The position numbers and the translations under genes were made by a program. From NCBI GenBank assembly GCA_020847615.1, contig JADLBR010000399.1, positions 1-46,076 of the forward strand: a DNA stretch of 46,076 nucleotides, read 5' to 3'. Of this stretch, positions 39,326 to 46,076 are shown one piece after another. The number at the start of each line of letters is the position of its first letter. The first letter of the stretch is position 1. The DNA is from Verrucomicrobiia bacterium (lineage in GTDB: Bacteria > Verrucomicrobiota > Verrucomicrobiia > JADLBR01). Under the pieces are notes generated by a model. That model made no database searches, was not told the origin of the DNA, and saw only the letters and a program-made list of their open reading frames with translations.

Positions 39326-41182
39326 TCAACGCCGCGCCTTGCCCCGCGGGCGCCCCGGCGCCAGATCGACCCGCATCATGTTGGGCTCTCCGGAGCGCTT
39401 GATCGTGGCGCCCGCCTTCCGGAACAGGTTCAGCATCGGCTGGTTGTCCGCCAGCACCAGGGCCCAGAGTCCCTTCAGGCCCCGCCGAAACGCCACACCC
39501 GCCATCGCCTCCAGCAGGCGGCTGGCGAAGCCCAGGCGCCGCACATCTTCGCCGACCACGAACGCGACCTCCGCGGTCTCGCCGCCATCGTCCAAGAAAT
39601 ACCTTCCCACCGCGTGGATGAGCTGGCGCGGTCCCTGCACCTCAAACACCCCCAGCGCCAGATCCTTTCGCTGATCGACGCTGACGAGCTCGTAGGCGCG
39701 CTGCCGCCCCATCCGCTTCACCGCGTGCCCATACCGCTGCAGGATCGTCTCCGGGGTATGCGAGTAGAAGAACTCCTGGAGCCGCCGCTCGTCGGATGGG
39801 TGCAGCGGCCGCAGCGTGTAGCGACCGCCCCCCGCCTTGAAAACCAGGGATTCCACCCCCCCGATCTCCTCCGGCGTCGTGGGCGCGATGCTCCCATACG
39901 CCGGCACCAGCCCATGCCGCCGCGCCTCCTCCAGGAGGCCCTCGCGGAATCTCGGGTGGGCGACCTGTATCAGCTCCAGGGCCCGCTCGCGGATGCTCCG
40001 CCCGCGCAGGGTAGCGATCCCATACTCGGTCACCACGAAATGCACGTCCCCGCGGCTCGTCACCACCCCCGCGCCATCGCTCAGACGGGCGACGATCCTG
40101 GACACATCGCCGCCGACCGCCGTCGCCGGAAGCGCGATGATCGGGCGGCCGCCCCGGCTCATCGCGGCGCCGCGGACGAAATCCACCTGCCCCCCGATCC
40201 CGCTGTAGAACCGCCAGCCGACCGAATCCGCGGCCACCTGCCCCGTGAGATCGACCTCCAGCGCGCTGTTGACCGACACCATGCGCTCGTTGAGGGCGAT
40301 GTTCCGCGGATCGTTGACGTATTCGCTCGGCAAGAACTCCAGCGCGTCGTTCTCGTGCACGAATTCATAGAGCTCGCGGCCCCCCATGCAGAAGGACACG
40401 ACGCCCTTGCCCGGATGCGAGGTCTTCCGCGAGTTGTCGATGACGCCCGCCCGCATGCACTCCATGACGCCGTCGCTCATCATCTCGGTGTGAAGGCCCA
40501 GCGCCCTGTGACCCGACAGGGATTTCAGGATCGCGTGCGGCAGCGTCCCGATGCCGAGCTGCAGGGTGCTGCCATCTTCGATCAGTTGGGCGACATATCG
40601 TCCGATGCGGTCGGCGACGGGGTCGGGCGGTTCGGTCTCGAGCGCGGGCAACTCCTCGTCCAATTCCAGCACCCCGTCGAGTTCTTTCAGGGCGATGCCC
40701 TCCCCGCCGCGGGTCGACGGCATGCGCCCGTTGACCTGCCCCACCACGCGGTCCGCGCACCGGCACGCGGACGCCACCACGTCCACGCTCACCCCAAAGC
40801 TGCAAAAGCCGTTCGGCCCGGGGGGCGAGAGCGAGACCAGCGCGACGTCGATGGGCACGATGCCCTCGGAGAACAGGCGCGGGATCTCAGAGAGAAAGCA
40901 GGGCGTGTAGTCGGCCCGGCCTTCCACCACCGCGTCGCGCGCGCCGGGGCCCAGGAAGAATGAGTTGACCCGGACCACGTCGGCCCATTTCGGGTCGCAC
41001 CAAGGCACGGCACCCAGGGTCATGATGTGGACGAACTCCACGTCTTGCAGGATATGGCCGCACTCCAAGAGGGACCTTATCAAGCCATGGGGGCACGCCG
41101 CACCGGACCCTATGAAAAGCCGGTCGCCCGGCCGAACCAACTCGCGCCACTTGGCCTCAGAGATCGTAGGGGTCGCGCGCAT
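39326..41182 (-). CDS. Acetyl-CoA hydrolase/CoA-transferase fused to GNAT acetyltransferase domain
   Basis: The 618-residue protein has two parts. Residues 1 to about 445 are a class I CoA-transferase/acetyl-CoA hydrolase: GSGAACPHGLI near the start, catalytic glutamate E233 in LHTEMMSDGVM, and the C-terminal GGQVDFVRGA and VTEYGIATLRG boxes. From about 454, RYTLRPLHPSD opens a GNAT domain, with LGFASRLLEAM as the acetyl-CoA-binding loop. This fused architecture exists in databases as a known family. It may transfer CoA between acyl groups, with the GNAT half acylating a protein or small molecule. The ATG at 41182 is preferred to an upstream one that adds unconserved sequence. Confidence 0.88.
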   Translation of the reverse strand: MRATPTISEAKWRELVRPGDRLFIGSGAACPHGLIRSLLECGHILQDVEFVHIMTLGAVPWCDPKWADVVRVNSFFLGPGARDAVVEGRADYTPCFLSEIPRLFSEGIVPIDVALVSLSPPGPNGFCSFGVSVDVVASACRCADRVVGQVNGRMPSTRGGEGIALKELDGVLELDEELPALETEPPDPVADRIGRYVAQLIEDGSTLQLGIGTLPHAILKSLSGHRALGLHTEMMSDGVMECMRAGVIDNSRKTSHPGKGVVSFCMGGRELYEFVHENDALEFLPSEYVNDPRNIALNERMVSVNSALEVDLTGQVAADSVGWRFYSGIGGQVDFVRGAAMSRGGRPIIALPATAVGGDVSRIVARLSDGAGVVTSRGDVHFVVTEYGIATLRGRSIRERALELIQVAHPRFREGLLEEARRHGLVPAYGSIAPTTPEEIGGVESLVFKAGGGRYTLRPLHPSDERRLQEFFYSHTPETILQRYGHAVKRMGRQRAYELVSVDQRKDLALGVFEVQGPRQLIHAVGRYFLDDGGETAEVAFVVGEDVRRLGFASRLLEAMAGVAFRRGLKGLWALVLADNQPMLNLFRKAGATIKRSGEPNMMRVDLAPGRPRGKARR

Positions 41183-41269
41183 CCTCCCACATCCATTAGA
41201 CGCCAACGGCTCCCCATTCAAGCCGCCGCAGGTGCGGCCCCGCAACACGCGGGGGCGCACCCGATCACA

Positions 41270-41713
41270 CTACCGCGTCGTCAGGCAGCAGTCGCACAGG
41301 ACCTGCAGCCGCCTGTGCGCCACCATGTGGAAGGCCCTTTCGAGCTCATCCAGGAGATCCTCGCGCTCGGAATCGGAAAGGCCGAGCCCCGGCGCCACCG
41401 AATCCATGAGGTATGACTCCAGCACCGCCCGGCCCGCGGACAGGATCTCGATCCAGAGCGCCGCATCGTCCCGCGGGTCCGAAAAGACCGAGATGGCGGG
41501 CGTTTGCTCGGCAAGCGCAGGAACCCCTCCCGCGAACCCCCGATGGCACAGCGCCTGCACGTACTCGTCGAGGAGGACCGCAAGCATCGCATCATCGACC
41601 GGTTCCGACAGCGCGTGGCGCACCGCCGTTTGGCCATCCAGCCGACGCCTCCACGCACGCACCAGGGCGCCCGTGCTCTCTGCCAGCATTCCCTCGATCA
41701 TCTTCACCGCCAT
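41270..41713 (-). CDS. Small all-helical protein, possibly RsbRD-like
   Basis: The 147-residue protein looks fully alpha-helical. LVRAWRRRL near residue 17 and DDAMLAVLLDEYVQAL near residue 40 recall the N-terminal helical domain of RsbR-type stressosome proteins, but the match is by eye and weak. The C-terminus ends in a cysteine cluster, VLCDCCLTTR. It lies 87 bp upstream of the acetyl-CoA hydrolase/GNAT gene on the same strand, so the two may be co-transcribed. Function unknown. Confidence 0.6.
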   Translation of the reverse strand: MAVKMIEGMLAESTGALVRAWRRRLDGQTAVRHALSEPVDDAMLAVLLDEYVQALCHRGFAGGVPALAEQTPAISVFSDPRDDAALWIEILSAGRAVLESYLMDSVAPGLGLSDSEREDLLDELERAFHMVAHRRLQVLCDCCLTTR

Positions 41714-42102
41714 ACCCTCCTATCCCACGCGCCCATTCTACCGACCAGACCAGACCACCGATCCGCGTGTCCCGGGGCCTACGCCAACCCTTGCCAAAAA
41801 TTTACCCCCCGCCGTGACCACTGTCCAGTGCCACCGTCTCTAGGAGGCTGTCGGACTTTGTCCGGCAGCCTCCTCAGGCAAAACCGCCTTCGACCTAGGA
41901 GCAAAAGGGGTTATGCAATGGGACCGCGATTCGTTAGACTCGCTCACGGACAGTGCTACATCTGGGCCTTGCCCATCGTATCTATTTTGAAATAAGGCGG
42001 TTTTGCTTTCTAGAGGCCTGATCGGACTTGGCGAAGTCCGACAGGCTGCTAGTGCCGATGAATCCGTCCGCCGACTCCCGACTGTGCCCAAGTCTGGCTC
42101 GT
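41714..42102. other. Intergenic region holding the MITE-like element
   Basis: This 389-bp gap contains the MITE-like element (41840-42052) and, on its left, about 125 bp of unstructured DNA that should carry the promoter of the small helical protein gene. No gene or RNA was recognised outside the element. Confidence 0.5.
41840..42052. mobile_element. MITE-like element with imperfect inverted ends and flanking CTAG
   Basis: The ends are imperfect inverted repeats of about 50 bp (41841-41890 and 41994-42051), both running from a CTAG tetranucleotide to AAAACCGCCTT or its complement. Each end folds on itself: GGAGGCTG-TCGGAC-TTT-GTCCGGCAGCC on the left, and TCGGACTT-GGCG-AAGTCCGA on the right. 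CTAG at 41840-41843 and 42049-42052 may be the duplicated target. The ~100-bp core has no coding potential. It looks like a non-autonomous derivative of an insertion sequence; no transposase is present in the window. Confidence 0.65.
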
Positions 42103-43314
42103 TCAGCGCCGCCCGGATCCGGCTCGCCGGACCACCTCGCGGATATACCGCTGCTTGAGATCCGCCAGCGCGACGCCCCCCTCCGTCCTCCACATGCCAT
42201 CCTCCGGTCGACCCTGCGCATCCGATGGCGGGTTCTTGACCTCGTGCACGTCAAACCCTCCGTCCGCTGAAATCCGCCCCTCAAACTGCGACACCTCGCC
42301 CGTCGCCCATCGGTACCGCTTGGTCAAGGTCTCCCCCTGCCTGAGATACCCCTTTGCCACCAGGTCCTCCAACGAGACCTCATTCTCGTCATCGGGGACT
42401 TGAAGGAATGCGGGCTCCCCTTGCGCGGGCGCGCGGAACCCGATCCGGCGCCCCGGTCCCTCCTCCGCCGGGCCGCCTGGCGCCGAACCTTCGCCCGGCG
42501 ACTCTGGCTGGACCTCCTGGACCTTGGGTGCCGGGATGGCGGCCACGGGCTCCAGAGCCTTTGTGGGCGGCCCCGCGGCTGGCGGAGCCACCACGGGTGG
42601 CGCGGGGGGCACGGGGGGCGGAGGGGGCGGAATCGGCACCACCTTCGGAGCCTCCGGCACCTCCGGCCTCTTGGGCGCTTCCTTCTCCACCTGGGCCGGC
42701 ACCTCCGGCCTTGAAATCGCCGGCGCACCCGAACTCACGCGCGGGGATTCAGGCACATCGTAAATCACGTTCTCGCGCGCCCCCTCCTGAACGAACTTCC
42801 TCACCGGCCAAACCCGAAACGACGGCGCCGTCGCCGTCAGGGCCTGCAGCGCCCCATCGCTCGGCTCCTCCACGATAAGATCGAAATAGGGATCCTGGCC
42901 AAACATCTCCGCGAGTACATCTCGCACATCAATCGCGTGCACCCCGGCCGACTCGAAGCTCTTCAGAACCGCGCCCCGCGTCTTCACCTGCTCGATGATC
43001 AGGGCAGAGATGCTCCTCCGCGTCCCCGTCCGCCGAGCGATCTGCTCCTGCTTCACCAGCGAGCGGAAGGCCGCGCTCTCCGGCAGCAGGCCCCGCGGCT
43101 CGATCACCACCACCGACCAATGCCGCGACACCACGTCGATCGCGACGAAGTCCGGCGTCCTCTCAAAGCACCCCAGCTTCTCCAGTTCCCCTGGCTCAAG
43201 CAGCACCGTCGGCTTGCCCAGGATCACGTCCCGGTGGTCGGCCACGAAATCCCGCAGCTCCTGAATGCCCGCGAAGGGCTCCCCCTTGAATCGCTTATGA
43301 CCCTGTATCAACAT
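42103..43314 (-). CDS. Hypothetical protein with possible degenerate nuclease-like domain and Pro-rich linker
   Basis: The 403-residue protein has three parts. Residues 1-195 are mixed alpha/beta with ERTPDFVAIDVVSRHWSVVVIEPRG; PD54-55 and E72 sit where a PD-(D/E)XK nuclease has its acidic residues, but the usual ExK is EPR, so catalysis is doubtful. Residues about 205-320 are a Pro/Ala/Glu-rich disordered linker. The C-terminal ~80 residues (SLEDLVAKGYLRQGETLTKRY) form an unrecognised domain. I chose the ATG at 43314, because the longer frame would translate through the tRNA-Leu gene. Function unknown. Confidence 0.65.
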   Translation of the reverse strand: MLIQGHKRFKGEPFAGIQELRDFVADHRDVILGKPTVLLEPGELEKLGCFERTPDFVAIDVVSRHWSVVVIEPRGLLPESAAFRSLVKQEQIARRTGTRRSISALIIEQVKTRGAVLKSFESAGVHAIDVRDVLAEMFGQDPYFDLIVEEPSDGALQALTATAPSFRVWPVRKFVQEGARENVIYDVPESPRVSSGAPAISRPEVPAQVEKEAPKRPEVPEAPKVVPIPPPPPPVPPAPPVVAPPAAGPPTKALEPVAAIPAPKVQEVQPESPGEGSAPGGPAEEGPGRRIGFRAPAQGEPAFLQVPDDENEVSLEDLVAKGYLRQGETLTKRYRWATGEVSQFEGRISADGGFDVHEVKNPPSDAQGRPEDGMWRTEGGVALADLKQRYIREVVRRAGSGRR

Positions 43315-43357
43315 CGCTCTTCTCTCCACTCTCCCGTCGCCGCTCTCCGGCCCCAAC

Positions 43358-43439
43358 TGCCCGAGGAGGGACTCGAACCCACATGCCTTTTGGGCACTCG
43401 ATTTTGAGTCGAGCGCGTCTGCCATTCCGCCACTCGGGC
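43358..43439 (-). tRNA. tRNA-Leu (anticodon CAA)
   Basis: An 82-nt class II tRNA reads on the minus strand. The acceptor stem is GCCCGAG (43439-43433) with CTCGGGC (43365-43359) and discriminator A. The anticodon stem is CTCGA/TCGAG with loop CTCAAAA, giving anticodon CAA for UUG codons. A long variable arm (TGCC-CAAAA-GGCA) and the T-loop GTTCGAGTC are present. The 3' CCA is not encoded. It lies between the LRR gene and the Pro-rich protein gene. Confidence 0.95.
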
Positions 43440-43508
43440 CGACGCTAGAACGCTACCCCCCGCCCCCGCCGGATCAAGCGGTTTCACCCCCGCGGCGGGG
43501 CCCTCCCC

Positions 43509-46076
43509 CTACTCGGGTGTGGATTCGCCGACGGCACCGCGGTCCAACAGCCGCTTGGAGGGCAGCGGGATCGGGGCCCGGACCTTTCCGGGATCCCAAA
43601 TCGCGGTCGGACGACCGCCGAAATCTGGTCCCCAGCCCTTGGTGCCGGGCTGATAGTAGATCGTCGCTCGGTTGGAGTCGAGAAACGCTCCGCGCCCGAG
43701 CCCCGGCGCGTCACCTTGAAAATTGGCGCTGGTCAACCTGGGGCAGTCGCAGAATGCGTAGGGCCCGATGCTGGTGACGCTGCCGGGAAGCGCGACGTCG
43801 GTGAGTCCGTAGCAACTCGTGAATGCGCTGTCCCCAATACTGGTGACACCATCCGGGATCGTGAGACTGGCCAGGCCGGAGCAGTTCCAGAACGCGCTCG
43901 CCCCGATGCTCGTGACGCTCTCAGGGAAAGTCACATCGGTCAACATGGAACAGCCATTGAAGGCACCGTCCGCGATGGTGATGACGCCCTCGGGGATCAC
44001 GTAGCCCCCTGCCTTGCGGGGCGGATAGCGGACGAGCTTGGTCTTGTCCTTGTTAAACACGACCCCGTCAGCACAACTGCTGTAGGCAGGGTTCGCCGGA
44101 TCCACCCAGACGTTGCAGCCACCGACCGCCGCCGGCCCGATGTTGGTGACGCTGGAGGGGATCGCCAGGTCGGTCAGACCGGTGCACGAGCCGAAAGCGG
44201 CCCAACCGATGTCAGTGACACTCGTGGGGATCGTGACGCTCGACAACTTGCTGCAACCACCAAACGCCAACCACCCGATGCTGTTTACGCCATCGGGAAC
44301 CACGTAGCTACCGGCCTTGCCGGCGGGACAGCTGAGGAGGCTGGTCCTGTCCTTGCTATACATGACCCCGTCCGCATCACTACAATAGGCAGGGTTTGCG
44401 GCGTCGACCACGATCGAGGTAAGGGAGCTGCCGCTGGCAAATGGATTGCCGCCCATGGACGTGACGCTGGCAGGGATCGTGATGGCTGTCAGACCTCCAC
44501 AAAATTCGAACGCGCATTCGCCGATCGTGGTGAGACCGCTGGAAATCGTCACGCTGGTGATGTCAGCGCATCGCTGGAACGCGCGCTGGCCGATGCTGGT
44601 GACGGGCAGGCCGTTGATGGTGCGCGGTATCGTGACCTCCCCTCCGGGTCCTGTGTACTTCGTGATCGTGATCGAGCCGTCGTCGGTCGTGTAGGCGAAG
44701 GGCAACCGAGGGGCCGTGGCAACTCCCTGAGTCGCCGCCGCGTCGCCGTCGCTCGCGGTGCGCGGCGGATAATAACGCCTCGCCGGCAGCACGCGGACCG
44801 GACCCCCGCTCCGCGCCGGTGTCTCCGCGCCCCCTGACAGCGTTGCCGGCGGGTTCCCCGACAGCGATGTCGGCCGCCCGCCGAACTCCCCGCCCCAGCC
44901 CTTCCGTCCCGCCTGATAGTAGATCCTCGCCTTCGGGCTCTCCTCGAACACATCCCGCCCCAGCCGCGGCGCGTCGCCCTCGAAGTAGACCGCCGTCAGG
45001 TTCTCGCAATTGCGAAACGCCTCGGAATGGACGCTCGTGACGCTCTCCGGTACCGTCACGCTGGTCAGGTAGCGACACCACTGGAACGCCGAGTGGGCAA
45101 TGCCGATGACGCCGTCGGCAAGCGTGTAGCTTCCAGCCTTCCCGGCCGGATAGCTTAGAAGCCAACTTCTCTTCTTATCAAATAGGACACCGTCATCATC
45201 GTTGCTGTAGACTGGATTTGTTTCCTCGACATCGATCCTGGTCAGTCCACTGCAGTTCCGAAACGGATTCCCTTCAATGAACGTGACGCTGTTTGGGATC
45301 GTGACGTTCGTCAAACCTGTGCATTCCTGGAACGCCCACGGCCTGATAACTTTGACGCTGCTCGGGATCGTCACGCCGCTCAGCTTCGTGCAACCGCCAA
45401 ACGCCCAGTCCCAGACATTCGTGACCGTCCTGGGAATCACGTAGCTTCCTGCCCTGCCCGTCGGATACAAGCGAATGCAGGTCCGATCCCTGTTGAACAG
45501 GATCCCGTCCGCAGTACTGGCGTATGCGGGGTTCGACGCATCCACGCATATCGACTCCAGCCCGCCGCAACCCATGAAAAGCCACCCCCCGATCTCGGCG
45601 ACGCAATCTTGGAGAGTGACGTTCGTCAGACCATTGCAGTGCCAGAACGCAGCAAATCCGATGCTGGTAACGCTGTCGGGAATCGCAAGGGCCGTCAGAC
45701 TGTTGCAGCCGAAGAACGCATTATCACCGATACTGGTGACGCTGTCAGGAAGTGTCACGCCCGTCAGTTTCGTGCAGCCGAAAAATGCGCCCGAACCGAT
45801 CGCCGTAACGCTATCGGGCATCGTCACGCGGGTCAGGCCGCCACAACCGTTGAACGCCCAGTCTCCAATCCGGGTGACGCCGGAGGGAATCGCGACACTC
45901 GACAGCTTCACGCATTGCTTGAATGCCTCCTTCCCAATCTCCGTCACCAGCATCCCGTCGATCCGCTCCGGGATCACGACCTCGCCGCCGGGGCCGGTGT
46001 ATTTGGTGATGGTGACCGCGCTGTTGCTGATCGCACAGGTGAATGGTCCTTCCTGGAAGGTGTTGCATCCAACGGC
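43509..46076 (-). CDS. BspA-like leucine-rich-repeat protein, two modules (5' end cut by window edge)
   Basis: At least 855 residues are present; the N-terminus lies beyond the right edge. The protein consists of LRR_5 repeats of the form IPDSVTSIGDSAFxGC. Two similar modules are joined by a Pro/Thr/Ala-rich linker (about 44690-44860). Each begins with a header (TITKYTGPGGEV-IP-I-G--VT-IG--AF) and ends with a tail (GDAPGLGR-F-----A-IYYQPGTKGWG--FGGRPT). Proteins of this family are usually exported and bind surfaces or carbohydrate. No membrane anchor is seen in the part present, and no signal peptide can be judged. It ends at a TGA just before the tRNA-Leu region. Confidence 0.85.
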   Translation of the reverse strand, partial: AVGCNTFQEGPFTCAISNSAVTITKYTGPGGEVVIPERIDGMLVTEIGKEAFKQCVKLSSVAIPSGVTRIGDWAFNGCGGLTRVTMPDSVTAIGSGAFFGCTKLTGVTLPDSVTSIGDNAFFGCNSLTALAIPDSVTSIGFAAFWHCNGLTNVTLQDCVAEIGGWLFMGCGGLESICVDASNPAYASTADGILFNRDRTCIRLYPTGRAGSYVIPRTVTNVWDWAFGGCTKLSGVTIPSSVKVIRPWAFQECTGLTNVTIPNSVTFIEGNPFRNCSGLTRIDVEETNPVYSNDDDGVLFDKKRSWLLSYPAGKAGSYTLADGVIGIAHSAFQWCRYLTSVTVPESVTSVHSEAFRNCENLTAVYFEGDAPRLGRDVFEESPKARIYYQAGRKGWGGEFGGRPTSLSGNPPATLSGGAETPARSGGPVRVLPARRYYPPRTASDGDAAATQGVATAPRLPFAYTTDDGSITITKYTGPGGEVTIPRTINGLPVTSIGQRAFQRCADITSVTISSGLTTIGECAFEFCGGLTAITIPASVTSMGGNPFASGSSLTSIVVDAANPAYCSDADGVMYSKDRTSLLSCPAGKAGSYVVPDGVNSIGWLAFGGCSKLSSVTIPTSVTDIGWAAFGSCTGLTDLAIPSSVTNIGPAAVGGCNVWVDPANPAYSSCADGVVFNKDKTKLVRYPPRKAGGYVIPEGVITIADGAFNGCSMLTDVTFPESVTSIGASAFWNCSGLASLTIPDGVTSIGDSAFTSCYGLTDVALPGSVTSIGPYAFCDCPRLTSANFQGDAPGLGRGAFLDSNRATIYYQPGTKGWGPDFGGRPTAIWDPGKVRAPIPLPSKRLLDRGAVGESTPE

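Noticed and set aside
39236-40963. Long open frame (575 codons) on the plus strand opposite the CoA-transferase/GNAT gene
   Set aside because: Low-complexity His/Arg/Pro-rich translation with no family resemblance; it is the reverse of a well-supported gene.
43315-43425. Longer N-terminus for the Pro-rich protein starting at 43425
   Set aside because: It would translate the tRNA-Leu gene in sense orientation; the ATG at 43314 avoids this.
43716-44837. Open frame of 373 codons opposite the LRR gene
   Set aside because: The repetitive translation simply mirrors the LRR repeats on the other strand.
43509-46076. CRISPR-like array of short repeats
   Set aside because: The regular spacing comes from codon-level similarity of LRR_5 repeats in a continuous reading frame, not identical repeats with unique spacers.

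Overview
This window is GC-rich bacterial DNA, probably from an uncultured member of the PVC group or a related lineage such as Verrucomicrobiota or Kiritimatiellota. That placement is an inference. It rests on a BspA-type leucine-rich-repeat protein, an ECF sigma/anti-sigma/secreted-protein operon of a style familiar from that group, a small conserved protein beside lepA, squalene-hopene cyclase, and envelope genes typical of Gram-negative bacteria (an LptF/G-type permease and a family 9 glycosyltransferase). Coding density is high. Many operon junctions are 1-20 nt overlaps. I see no phage, plasmid, CRISPR or integrase genes.

Layout: 1-659 is the start of a membrane-anchored VWA protein. 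994-3246 is a two-domain alpha/beta-hydrolase lipoprotein. 3386-6497 is a compact nucleotide-sugar operon: a GDP-mannose 3,5-epimerase with all four catalytic residues, a GHMP-kinase-like protein, a duplicated nucleotidyltransferase and an RbsD/FucU mutarotase. It faces a convergent AraC regulator (6564-7445). Cobalamin-dependent methionine synthase (7613-11374) and squalene-hopene cyclase (11467-13452) diverge from a 92-bp promoter region. 14000-19511 is a complete Yej-type oligopeptide ABC transporter. 19747-23812 is lepA-lepB-HEAT protein, preceded by a small conserved gene.

24618-27965 is a fatty-acid synthesis block (fabD, fabG, acpP, fabF). 28144-32031 holds a Prc-type protease and an ECF sigma factor/anti-sigma/secreted protein operon. 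It is followed by an LptF/G-type permease, ribulose-phosphate epimerase, a glyoxalase, a family 9 glycosyltransferase and a polyamine transporter (potD-C-B-A). Then come an acyl-CoA transferase/GNAT fusion, a small helical protein, a MITE-like element, a proline-rich protein of unknown function, tRNA-Leu(CAA), and a two-module leucine-rich-repeat protein cut by the right edge.

The most interesting points are these. (1) The nucleotide-sugar operon reads as a possible salvage route for L-galactose or an L-fucose-like sugar into GDP-mannose. (2) A dispersed repeat sits exactly at gene 3' ends, supplies the stop codon in two cases, and folds into a multi-stem terminator-like structure with compensatory changes. 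(3) The metH/squalene-hopene cyclase intergenic region appears to give leaderless transcripts and has an operator over the metH promoter. (4) A 213-bp MITE-like element is flanked by CTAG.
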